From contig CM061231.1 of assembly GCA_030844895.1 (NCBI GenBank), positions 34,791,149 through 34,855,148 on the forward strand: 64,000 nucleotides of DNA. Reading direction: 5' to 3'. The stretch comes from Ambrosia x helenae. Taxonomy: Eukaryota; Streptophyta; Magnoliopsida; Asterales; Asteraceae. Below are positions 1 to 9,904 of this stretch, in pieces. How positions within the stretch are numbered: the stretch's first letter is position 1; every line of letters begins with the position of its first letter. A program made the translations under genes and the position numbers. The notes under the pieces were generated by a model. That model was not told where the DNA came from and searched no databases. It saw nothing but the letters and a program-made list of their open reading frames with translations.

Positions 1-216
1 GAATCAACCATGCTGAACTAAAAGAATACATTAGACACCAGTTGCTCACTACCTAAGCTGAAGACTCAAAGTCATTGCAAGTGCAAATCATATTATGCCC
101 AACACAAGCTACCTCTACAACTGTAAAAACACATTGATTCATAACTAACTTTACAACTCATAATCCAGAAATAAACATTGATGTACATAATAAGTGAGTA
201 GGTCAATAACCCTTAC

Positions 217-516
217 CTGTACTTTTGCTATTTCAATTCCATGGCTTGAAAGTGGAAGGAAACGTTGCATAGCTTTGTCACATAAACCCCCAAAATAGAT
301 ATCAATTTCACTCATAGCCCTAAAAAATCCGACCAAAACCCAATGGGTAGATTCATAAACAACTAAAAGAATCGACCTTACTTTTTCTGAAACATAACGA
401 AATTGTTCCAAATTTAGATCTATAAAATCAAACAACATTAAAATATGATTATCAACAGAAGTGACAAAAATGGTAACTTTTGTGTTTGGATGCCAAAGTA
501 TATCTCCTTTGAACAA
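217..516 (-). other. unassigned exon-like open stretch
   Basis: An open frame of 100 codons from a Met at 516 runs to an excellent splice-donor context (ACAG then GTAAGG) whose GT is at 216-215. It includes residues such as YFGGLCDKAMQRFLPLSS. The codons look protein-like, but I do not recognise the family. It could be one exon of a multi-exon gene read leftwards out of the window, or an exon remnant. Part of the open frame could instead be intron, since TTTTAG and TTTCAG acceptor-like strings occur inside it. Confidence 0.25.
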
Positions 517-1631
517 TCCAAAAAATGTTAAAACCTATGAATTAATAATTATGCATACGTCCCTAGTTTTTTCCTGAACACAATGATCCAAAAAACCATG
601 TTTCGAATGAAATTCCTACAGGCTGCTTTTAAGAATCAACACATAGTTGTTCACAATTTTAGCCCAACAAAATATCCAATAGTTGCACATAAAACTCTAT
701 CCCACTCCAATGTCTTGGTGAGTTTTCATGTTTCGGATGCAGTAATCTGCATTCTAGTTTGCAGCTGCATTGTGGGATTTGGTCAAAGGCGCACAAGGCG
801 GTCAGCCAGGCGCAACCCAACCCAACATTTCCGTATAAAACCCTGACCCAACTGTTGCTTTAACACTAAATTCACAAACGAAAATGTTGAAAATGATAAC
901 ACAACCTGCAAACACACATATTCGACTTGAAAGCACACAATTCCATTATGAAAACAAAAAAAAAACATCAAATATCCATACCCGGGGGCTACATCATCAA
1001 CCGTGTGCACTGCAGCGAATAAGATGGCAATTAATAGCATCATGACGGTGTACCACCAAGTTGCAAGAAAATAGACAAAAGCAATCAGAAACCATAACTA
1101 CAATTTGATCAAAAGCAAAACTGGAGATTTAACTAACTATATATTTATGAAATACTATATAATCAACACCAATAAAAAAGGAGAAGACATCAAATTCTAG
1201 ACAAAATCAAGGTTTTGGAGGCTCAATCAAGCGACCTAAAATAAACATGTAACCTGAAACGAACATAATAAAAATCTACATCAATCAAACGCAAGAACAA
1301 TCCAAAAGAAAGTGAGCTTTCTATGGTTCAGAGTTTCTAAAAAATATGGCTGCAAGGCGGGTTGCAGGCTAAAACCCGCCATCCACCGTCCTTGCCACGC
1401 CATGGTCATCAGTTTTCAGAAATACTTTCAACTCATCACAACCAAGACACACATCACAGCCATCTACAACCAACACTGAAACCCAAGCCACCACCACCGT
1501 CGCCGCCAACCACCTCCGCCCAGCAACCCGAGAGTCACCATTATCATCAGATGCCCCAAACCACGAAATCTGACCTTGGAGTTTGTCGATCTAATCGAAA
1601 AGGGGACATGCATCTTGATCGGAATCTTTGT
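517..1631. other. no recognised gene
   Basis: I see no gene that I can name here. On the minus strand, about 1080-982 encodes a hydrophobic run (WWYTVMMLLIAILFAA) followed by a GTATGG donor-like site at 981. This could be a membrane-helix exon of the same unknown minus-strand gene as 217-516, but nothing proves the link. Bases 1360-1630 are unusually GC- and CC-rich for this window. Confidence 0.3.
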
Positions 1632-1830
1632 CAGATGGTGGTGTGGATGGCGGCGGAATCGTGGCGGCGACGACAGGCGATTCATCCCAAAATCAAACAA
1701 AGATAGGACAGGTGATTCATCCCAAAATCAAACAAACATAGGGATGGGTACGGCCAGATGGTGGTGTTGATGGCGGCGGAATCGTGGCGGCGACGGGAAT
1801 CCTCCCGGTATCAAAGAAACATAGGAATGG
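1632..1830. repeat. GC-rich tandem duplication, period about 123 bp
   Basis: The block beginning cagatggtggtgt and containing ggcggcggaatcgtggcgg occurs at 1632 and again at 1755. Between them a shorter unit (gattcatcccaaaatcaaac) is itself repeated about 32 bp apart. The G+C content contrasts with the AT-rich surroundings. No conserved protein is apparent in any frame. Confidence 0.7.
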
Positions 1831-2791
1831 GCGGTAGGTATGGCAGTGGGTTTGGCGGTGGTCACGAAGGCAGAGAAAGAGACAGATAAACAGCATCTAC
1901 AAATGTTATCAAAAGATCTGAAATTACAAATATGCCCTCAACATGTTACTGTTCAAATAAGAAGTATATTATTATTATTATAGAATTTTAGCATAAAGTA
2001 TGTTGATCAATTCACTAGAAGGGTGGGTGTTAGATTCATACAAGTGTCAATCCGGAATATTATGTTTCTAAAGTAAGATTTACGAGTTATCTCTTCTTTT
2101 GACAACTTCTTAGTTATAAGTCTTAGCCTTTTTGATCGAGGGATTCCACCATGCTAATATATCAATTAGCATATTTTGTATATTTTTCTTTTTATAAGAT
2201 GCATCATTATGGAGTAACGAAATGGGGTGCCAACCCGACATCATGTGGGCACTAAACACCAAAACAAGAGTGTTAAAGTTGGGTATCAAAATAACGCATA
2301 TGACGAACTAGGGAGATGGGTGCACCCATTTTATTATTAATTTTTAAGTTAATTGATAATTAAACGGTGGGTTAGGTAGTGAGTTAGTGACATGACAAGA
2401 CATTATGCAATTTTTAGTTAAACGGTCTTTTACGCTTCTCACTCGTTTTCCCTCCACTGCTCTCTTTCCAGATACAGACAAGCCATGTACCACATTTTTT
2501 TAACTGCTCAATTTTATTGAGATTAGGCTAGCGAGGTCTTTGCTAAGACATCCTCAAACGATTGTTTTTTTACAGACACCGTTTGTCAATAATTTTTTTA
2601 AATAAACCCACTGCCGCGCTCAACCAGACTCAACACATTTTGCATCATTATAAAAATAAAACACATTTATGACCTCAAAATTTGAATGAATCCCTTAGCA
2701 TAATCAAATCCTCAAATAAACGACCAAATCCTCAAATAAAAACTGCATAAACAACGCATCAAACTTGTTTCTGAAACTTGTAATTGAATCC
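1831..2791. other. 3' flank of RPL3, no other gene seen
   Basis: AT-rich sequence. The part next to 2792 is the presumed 3' UTR of the minus-strand RPL3 gene and contains a short duplicated string (tcctcaaataaa, near 2711 and 2731). I see no other coding signal. Confidence 0.5.
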
Positions 2792-4457
2792 TTAAGCTTT
2801 GGTTCGTCCATAGAACTTGGCCTTCTCATCAGCCGTCTGGAAACGACCGTGTCCAAACTTAGAAGATGTGTCGATGAACTTGAGCTTAATCTCCTCCAAA
2901 GCAAGCCGAGATGTCTGGGCCAACAAAGACTGTCTCAATGTCACCACACGTTTCTTCGGTCCCACACAGCACCCCTTTATCATCAGAAAATCATCTTTCA
3001 CCACACCGTAGTGTGGGAAACCGCCCATCGGAGTTATCTCTTTCTCAGTCCTATCATATAGATAAACAACTTTTAGAAACTAAATAATGTTATCCAGATA
3101 AACCGTAAAAACTGGACTGAGAATAAAACCTGTCAAACTCGGTGAGCGCGGAATGAGATTCCTGGCCAGTCTTCCCAAGCTTGTAAATCTTCTTATTCAT
3201 TTCAGTACGGTGATGATACCCGTTCTGACCAGCTCTTGCAACAGTGAATGAAACTCTGGCCGGATGCCAAGCACCGATACAAGCAACCTTACGCAGCCCA
3301 CGATGAGTCTTACGGGGCAAACGGGTCACACCCCAACGGGTCACAACACCTTCGTAACCCTTACCCTTGGTCACACCTATGATGTCAATCATTTCATCTT
3401 TCTGGAACACCGCATCAATTGGGATCTGCTTCTCAAAGAAACTGTATCCAAAATCAACCTTCTGGGCAACGCTACCGCCATTCACCTGAATCTCCATCAA
3501 GTGAGCCTTTTTTTGCTTCAATCCCTTCATCTTTCGGATCTGGAAATCAAAATCAAAATCAAAAGTTTATTTAACATACCCATACTGCCACCACCTCAAG
3601 GTTACTAAAATACCTGAGTGTGTGCCAGCACACGGATAACATTGCAGTACTTCTTCATCTTTTCCAACTGTGATTGAATCTCCTTCTTCCCTGAGTCGTT
3701 CTCATACTTCAATGCGTATTTGGTAAAAGCCTTCTTCTTTGACTTGCACCAGTTCTTATAAAACCTCCTTTTAACATCCTCGCTGAGATGTTGAGCCCAG
3801 ACAGTGTTCAGACTGCGAAGCCCACGTGGGGTCTTGACATAGCCCACAAGGCCGACTACAACCATCGGAGGTGTCTCGATGATTGTCACTGCCTCGCATG
3901 TTTCTTTCTTGTGGAGTTCTGAGGAACAATAGACAACATTCAGATATTATATATTAACGGAATTTTACTCATCTTATATAGAAAACATGTGGCACAGATT
4001 AAAATTAACTCACTTGACCCAGGTTTCTCAACTTCTCTAACAATGTGGGTCATTCCAGCTTTGTAACCCAAGAAGGCAGTTAGTCTGCAAGATTTAGTAG
4101 GATCGTCTTTGGGAAACGCCTTCACTGCAAGACCAAATTAGCTACAACATAAGCTATCATTGTTGGTATATTTAGAAACAGCATTAATCTTTTAAAATAT
4201 ATATATCTATAAATCGTTAGTAAAAACAGTCTGTTAAACACAAGCGTGTAACAGTTTTTAGAAACAGTTTAAAAACAATAAACAAATGTATGCATTTGGG
4301 CATTAATAAAACAATAAGATAAGATTATGCAAAATAACTAAACACACGTAAATTAAATAAGCATATGTAAACCTTTTCCTCTGTGACGAGCAGCCCTTTT
4401 CCTTGGTAGAAACCCCAGGGATCCATGTCTTGGGTGCTCAAACTTACGGTGAGACAT
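2792..4457 (-). CDS. RPL3: 60S ribosomal protein L3 (uL3), five coding exons
   Basis: uL3 is a core large-subunit protein that reaches the peptidyl-transferase centre. Reading the minus strand, the exons are 4457-4373, 4124-4014, 3918-3614, 3539-3130 and 3050-2792. Every intron is GT-AG. The exon lengths (85, 111, 305, 410, 259) sum to 1170 nt, which is 389 codons plus stop, the usual plant L3 length. The frame begins MSHRKFEHPRHGSLGFLPRK and continues through THIVREVEKPGS, TPRGLRSLNTVWAQHL, DEMIDIIGVTKGKGYEGV, the conserved WHPARVSFTVARAGQ loop and ends GHGRFQTADEKAKFYGRTKA. No stop or frameshift is present, so I call it functional. The start is fixed by the invariant N-terminus at 4457. A TTTTGCAG acceptor at 4486-4479 lies just upstream, marking a spliced leader. 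Confidence 0.97.
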
Positions 4458-4478
4458 GATACCTAGCTTGTTTTAAAT

Positions 4479-6965
4479 CTGCAAAACTTAAAAATTTTAT
4501 TTCCAAATAACAAAAATTTAAATGCAACATTAAACAGTCAAAAAATCAGACTATATGCATGTGTAATACAATTAAATAGAGAACTTAAAGGTTTCTGATA
4601 CGAATCTCAAGGTTTATTCAAGAAAACGAAGTCAAATCAAAGTCAAGGGAGCTGAGTTTATTTAATTATGTTTTTGGGTCATGGGTTGACCCGCTGGGAC
4701 AAGATGATAGCAGGAATTGGAAGAGTGGGGGGTAGTTACTATGCCTATTATTAACAGAAAGATGGAAGGATGAGGAGCTGTCCTTATGCCTACTTTCTGG
4801 AGAAGTTACTAAATATCATGGGTCTTTATAAGCAGGCTTTTTACTTTTGTTTTCTCATTCTTGTTTTTCATTATCAAAGTATTGTGTAACTGGAGACTTT
4901 GCCCCTCTCGAATCGGGCCGTTTATCTCAATCTGAATAAAAGTTGCCTCCTTGAATTTTTGATCCTATCAGTTTCGCTATATGTACATCTGTTCTAACAC
5001 ATTATCCTTTTAAATAATCAGGATAAATAAGTGAATAAAAGAACTCCATGTAATATTTGATAACATTACATCATATCGATATGATAACTGACCCGAATCA
5101 GAACAAGTCAGGTCATACTCAACAGCAACAGGGAGAAAATTTATAGATAATGGCACCAAACGATAAAACAATTAGGAGGGAAATTGGTAAAGGAAATAGT
5201 GGGTGAGTGTGGCTGAAAAATGGGGAAGTTGCTGTTGGATTCTACGTTTATTATGTTGAGTTCCTGTTTTCGTTCTCTTTTGTTTACCTAAACTAGCAAA
5301 CTGATGTTTGTAATCGGAGATTTACCTATCTCCAATCAGACCAACTATCATGTTTTTTTTATTTCAAACAATAGAATTTCTGGTTCCTAACATACATATA
5401 TAAAAGAATAACATATCATAACTGATGAAGTTATACTTATTATCGATAAATTTATATTATTATATATGTAACAATTATTTAGTTAATAACTTAATATTAT
5501 TAACATGTAGTTTTTGTAAATTGTAACATGTTTTATGAGCATTTGTAAATTAATATTTGATTAGAATAGCAAACGCCTGTCAGGAGTTCCAGCCAACGAA
5601 ACAAGAAGCTGGCTTGTAACACTTCAGCTGCCTAAAACAGAACTTCACACGGTCCAGGCCGAGTATAGAAAATAGGATAAGACCCAAACGGAGAAATTTT
5701 GTGGTGACGGCTTAATAAAAAAAAAGTAGTTATTTGCAGTGAGTTTATGATGGAGGCAATTGAATTTCTAGTGGTTGCCTAGGTAGTCAGTAAGCTGAAC
5801 AAAACTGAAATCAATTTAAAGAGTTGGAAATTAAAAGTATGGGCATCGGCTGTTTGGAATGATAAATTGCAGGTGTGATGGCTTAGTGTAAATAAACTGC
5901 ATATTAATGAGAACTTGTAAGTGGATCGATTTACTCAGACTAGCATGAATACCACAACAGGATAAAGAGCGTGACATGGCTTTTAAACTTGAATTTTCAA
6001 ATCATTGTTACATGGCTTATATTTACAAAGATAAAATTTGAGTGAGAGATCATACAAAATAAGGTTAAAAAACACAAATATACATAATCAAAAAACACAT
6101 GAAATACTTAAAACTTAGATGATGACAGCAAATAGAGACCATTGACTTTGCAGCACATGGTAATGACCACATAATGTAATGATAAATAAAATGCTCCTAT
6201 ACCATAGGCCTATGACAAAATAGTATTGCCAATTCTCAGGCTCATAAGTGTTTCTTACCAAAACCACAATGGGATTTGGCAGACAAGCCCTTTGAGACTC
6301 AAGCCTTGATTAATAATATGTTTTAGGAGACCATTTCATCCACCATACACAAATGAGCCACTACCAACATGCTAACAATATCAACTTCTATTTGTCATCT
6401 TAAAACAAATAAAAATACAGAAACTAGAAATAAACAAAACATAATATATACATAATTACATGAAAAAATGAAAAATTATCAAAAAATAAAAAAATAAAGT
6501 ATCTGAGTTAAGAAAAACCACAAAGAACAAATTATTTTTTTATCAAATAAATGAAATTAAAAATATATAAATGACTGAAAAATAAATAAAATAAATAAGA
6601 AAAATGTAAAAAAAAAACAGTATGTGAGCTATAAATTACTGAGTCAGAATACATACATAGAAAATTAAGAGAATAATTACATAAGTGACCTAAACATATG
6701 AAACACTAGATCTACACCAACAAATCAATAAATTTCTTATTTAAATAAATCATACAAAGAACAAATAAAAATCAGATTTTTAACACAAGAAGCTAAATAT
6801 AATCATCGATAGTTTTTATCGTATAAACAATCCTGCAGATTAGAAACTACACTTTTGATCCATTAAATAATAATAACAATACATATGAGAAAATAAAATA
6901 AGTTCAAGAAACAATAAATGGGGCAGAATAATATTAACTCAATGAGATAATTCAGAAAACCATAC
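4479..6965 (-). other. RPL3: 5' UTR leader intron of RPL3 (inferred)
   Basis: The acceptor TTTTGCAG lies 22 nt upstream of the ATG. The best upstream partner is TTCAAG followed by GTATGG, with GT at 6965-6964, giving a 2487-bp intron. The plus strand is very A-rich from 5950 to 6960, so the transcript strand is U-rich, as plant introns are. A leader intron is common in plant ribosomal protein genes. The pairing is inferred; a nearer unseen noncoding exon is possible. Confidence 0.65.
4640..5380 (+). mobile_element. LTR-like remnant inside the RPL3 leader intron
   Basis: The stretch around 4880-4970 (ctggagactttgcccctctc, then ctgaataaaagttgcctcc) resembles the R-U5 end of a plant LTR, with an aataaa-type signal. 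A second, weaker block of the same flavour (cggagatttacctatctcc) lies near 5310. I found no target-site duplication, so the limits are approximate. Confidence 0.3.
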
Positions 6966-7125
6966 CTTGAAATTGAATTAAGCGAGAGAGATGTAAGAAG
7001 AGAGGCGCCGATAGACTGCCTTTGGTTAGGGTTTTATTGAGTTCGGTAATGCTATGGAGATGATTTATGACCGTCCGATTAAGTTGGCTGATGCGATTAC
7101 AGAATTTAGGGTTTGTTATTGGGCT
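6966..7125 (-). promoter_or_regulatory. RPL3: RPL3 noncoding exon and promoter with telo-boxes and site II-like element
   Basis: On the minus strand the inferred first exon carries pyrimidine-rich sequence (CTCTCTTCTTACATCTCTCT) ending at the donor at 6966. A telo-box (AAACCCTAA type) spans 7026-7035 and a second lies at 7105-7114. TGGGCT, a site II-type TGGGCY element, is at 7120-7125. This combination typifies promoters of plant ribosomal protein genes. The exact start of transcription cannot be read from sequence. Confidence 0.7.
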
Positions 7126-7215
7126 ACAGGGCCGTTAATGATGGGTTGGACCTTTGGCACAAAGATATCCATCAAAGATGAACGCTTATTGTTTTTTTAT
7201 CTCTATCTATATCTA

Positions 7216-7250
7216 CTAGTTGGTAACCCGCGCGTTGCGGCGAGTCTAAA
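7216..7250 (-). mobile_element. Helitron-like 3' terminus facing left
   Basis: On the minus strand the string CGCCGCAACGCGCGGG (short GC stem) is followed within about 10 nt by CTAG and then a T, the pattern of a Helitron 3' end (hairpin then CTRR, inserted before T). No RepHel coding sequence or matching 5' TC end was found, so this may be a relic. Confidence 0.4.
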
Positions 7251-7585
7251 AATTGCATCAAATTGTATCAATTCATTAAGACGTAAAATTCATCGAAAAC
7301 TTTTTATTTAAATGATATATTAAATAACGAATACTTGTAACAACATAAGATAATTATTCTTATCTCAACTAAAGTATAATAACATCCGTACGAATTATTG
7401 AAATAAATTGATTTTAGGTGGATTCTAGTAATAATCCATTCAACAACTCGTAAGGTTAGTTCCATAATACATTTATTCTCAAGACTACACTACCTCACAC
7501 GTAACACTTTGGTCACGCCTACCACTTAACGATATATACTATTAAATGATACAAACAACTTTGCCAAATAACTTTACGTTTTGTT
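7251..7585. other. no gene seen
   Basis: AT-rich sequence between the Helitron-like end and the copia element. It contains the left copy of the copia target duplication (tcata, 7586-7590) at its right edge. Confidence 0.6.
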
Positions 7586-7590
7586 TCATA

Positions 7591-7735
7591 TATTAGGTTA
7601 AACAATGATAATTGTTATTGATTGTGATAATTATGATTACAATGATAGGCTCTATATATAGAGCAAGATATTACAATTCAGTACCTTCTAATATAACTAA
7701 GATAATATAATGAAACTAAACTAATATATCTAACA
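7591..7735 (-). repeat. 3' LTR of the deleted copia element
   Basis: 145 bp, TGTTAG to CTAATA on the minus strand, identical to the partner at 9004-9148. It holds a TATA-like palindrome (tctatatataga). Confidence 0.93.
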
Positions 7736-9004
7736 TTCCCCCGCAAGTTGAGGGCGGGGAACGACCTGCAACTTGGACCGCAAAAACATAAAGCGTTCTG
7801 AAGCTAGAGGTTTAGTAAACACATCAGCGATTTGGTCACTAGTAGAGATAAACTTGACATTTAAATCACCCTTAGCTACTTGTTCCCGAACAAAATGGTA
7901 GTCCACTTCAACATGTTTCGTACGAGCGTGAAAAACCGGGTTAGCTGAAAGATAAGTGGCCCCCAAGTTATCACACCAGAGAGTAGGCGTATAATTCTTG
8001 ACAACACCAAGTTCACGAAGAAGAGCTTTTAACCAGATTAATTCTGCCACGGTATCGGCTAGTGCTTTGTACTCAGATTCCGTAGACGAGCGAGAGACTG
8101 TTCGTTGTTTACGTGCTATCCAAGAGACAAGATTCGATCCAAGATAGACAGCAAAACCCCCCGTGGATCGACGGTCAACCGGGCAGCCAGCCCAGTCAGA
8201 GTCCGAATATGCCTGGATAGAATTGGCCCAGTGAGCGTCCGTAAAGGCATGGAGAACTGAACCCGAGTTCTGTCGAATACGAAGGCCCAGATCAGTGGTA
8301 CCTTTCAAGTACCGTAGTATGCGCTTAACTGCTGTCCAATGGTTTTCGGTGGGAGCATGCATGAATTGACAAACCTTGTTAACAGAGAAGGCAATATCCG
8401 GACGGGTCAACGTGGCATACTGTAGAGCGCCCACAACCTGACGATATTTAGTTGGATCAGATAATAACGGGCTGTCATCAGGCAGGAGAACATGGGAGGT
8501 GCTCATTGGCGAAGTCACAGGCTTACAATCAGAGAGGCCAGACCGATGTAATGTGTCCCAGATGTATTTCTTTTGGGATAAAATCAGATCAAGCCCATTG
8601 CGCACGACTTCAATACCCAAGAAATAATGAAGGGAGCCAAGGTCCTTTATTGCAAAAGAAGAACTGAGACTTTTAATAATGTGATCGACTGCCTGATTAT
8701 TGTTCCCCGTAATGATAATATCATCCACATAGACCAAAACATAAACCATAGTACCTCGAGAGTTGAGAATAAACAATGATGGATCCGTTTTGGAACCACG
8801 AAAACCAAGTTGTTGAAGTGCCGTTGATAGCCGAGTAAACCAGGCTCGAGGTGCTTGCTTAAGCCCGTACAAAGACTTGTGTAGAAGGCAGACATGATGT
8901 GGTCTGGTTGGATCGACAAAGCCCGGTGGTTGTTTAATGTAAACAGTTTCTTGAAGATCACCATGTAAAAAGGCATTTTGAACATCCAATTGCTCTGATA
9001 CCAT
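7730..9004 (-). CDS. copia reverse transcriptase-RNase H fragment
   Basis: A 424-codon open frame without interruption. It enters the copia RT at QLDVQNAFLHGDL, contains the YGLKQAPRAW motif, the catalytic YVDDIIITG motif and DLGSLHYFLG, then the connection LTRPDIAFSVNKVCQFM and the RNase H with SDSDWAGCPVDRRSTGGFAV, STESEYKALAD and the C-terminal HVEVDYHFVREQV. The Met-Val-Ser-Glu at its start is encoded by the LTR/PBS junction, and its stop lies in the first bases of the 3' LTR. The RNase H holds an extra DxxW-like strand near 8190-8260. It lacks the integrase and RT N-terminus, so it is not autonomous. Whether it is translated is unknown. Confidence 0.9.
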   Translation of the reverse strand: MVSEQLDVQNAFLHGDLQETVYIKQPPGFVDPTRPHHVCLLHKSLYGLKQAPRAWFTRLSTALQQLGFRGSKTDPSLFILNSRGTMVYVLVYVDDIIITGNNNQAVDHIIKSLSSSFAIKDLGSLHYFLGIEVVRNGLDLILSQKKYIWDTLHRSGLSDCKPVTSPMSTSHVLLPDDSPLLSDPTKYRQVVGALQYATLTRPDIAFSVNKVCQFMHAPTENHWTAVKRILRYLKGTTDLGLRIRQNSGSVLHAFTDAHWANSIQAYSDSDWAGCPVDRRSTGGFAVYLGSNLVSWIARKQRTVSRSSTESEYKALADTVAELIWLKALLRELGVVKNYTPTLWCDNLGATYLSANPVFHARTKHVEVDYHFVREQVAKGDLNVKFISTSDQIADVFTKPLASERFMFLRSKLQVVPRPQLAGEC

Positions 9005-9148
9005 ATTAGGTTAAACAATGATAATTGTTATTGATTGTGATAATTATGATTACAATGATAGGCTCTATATATAGAGCAAGATATTACAATTCAGTACCTT
9101 CTAATATAACTAAGATAATATAATGAAACTAAACTAATATATCTAACA
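9004..9148 (-). repeat. 5' LTR of the deleted copia element
   Basis: 145 bp, identical to 7591-7735. The primer binding site (8992-9003) is immediately adjacent. Confidence 0.93.
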
Positions 9149-9153
9149 TCATA

Positions 9154-9904
9154 CGTGACATACACACATGAATTCACCAAAGTTGCTCCATGTAATAAAT
9201 AATAAGTAGGAGAGGGGATGTACAAGAGGATTTTGCATAGAAGGGTATTATTGGAAAAAATTTCATGACATTTTGGGTGTGAAGCACTAAACTTTTCATA
9301 TGCCATCTTAAAAAACATAGGAAATTACTAATGTAGTCATCTCTCCTCCTTAATAAGGTAACATAGATATTTACCTTGTAAAGAAACTCTATGATATGAT
9401 TGTAATTTTATCACATATTTAAAATGGTATATCAAGATGTACAAGTATACATCTTTATATTTTACCTATTTTACAGTACAACTTTTGATTACAATTATAC
9501 AAATAAGTAATGCCGAGTGACTTTTCAAATACATCCATTTATATGATGACTCTCTATATGTTTAACGCTTATATTTGTATTACTCTTGTATTTATGTAAG
9601 GGCTTGTGACTTTTCATATGTTTAACTCCTATATTTTTATTGTTTTTGTATTTATGTAAGGGCATATATATAAAAAGGCATTTGTATTTCATAAAATACA
9701 TCAAAAAGAAAAGCATTCCTTCATTCTCTCATTCTTCTATCTATATTGTTAATAGGCTTATATGAGTCATGGAGTTATACATTACATTATGGCAACTGAT
9801 AAATTGAAGTTCAATGTGAGTTTGTTAATCTCCTTCATTATGTTAACATATTTTAGTTAGGGTTTTCCATTGACAAAAAGGCGTAAATTACATAAGGATG
9901 ATAG
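9154..9904. repeat. AT-rich spacer with a short direct duplication
   Basis: No gene seen. A unit of about 48 bp starting atatgtttaac and ending tgtatttatgtaaggg occurs near 9556 and again near 9616. Confidence 0.5.

Larger units (their letters stand above)
7591..9148 (-). mobile_element. internally deleted Ty1/copia element, LTR-PBS-RT-RNaseH-PPT-LTR
   Basis: Two LTRs of 145 bp (7591-7735 and 9004-9148) are identical at every base. The 5-bp duplication tcata flanks the element (7586-7590, 9149-9153). On the minus strand the primer binding site TGGTATCAGAGC (initiator tRNA-Met type) directly follows the 5' LTR, and a purine tract (GCGGGGGAA) directly precedes the 3' LTR. gag, protease, integrase and the start of RT are missing: the PBS is joined straight to the reverse-transcriptase frame. 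Identical LTRs mean a very recent insertion. Confidence 0.95.

Noticed and set aside
583..846. 87-codon plus-strand frame
   Set aside because: No recognisable composition or motif, and no splice or promoter support.
1362..1770. His/Pro-rich and Trp/Gly-rich frames on both strands
   Set aside because: They are by-products of the GC-rich tandem repeat; all frames are low complexity and none is conserved.
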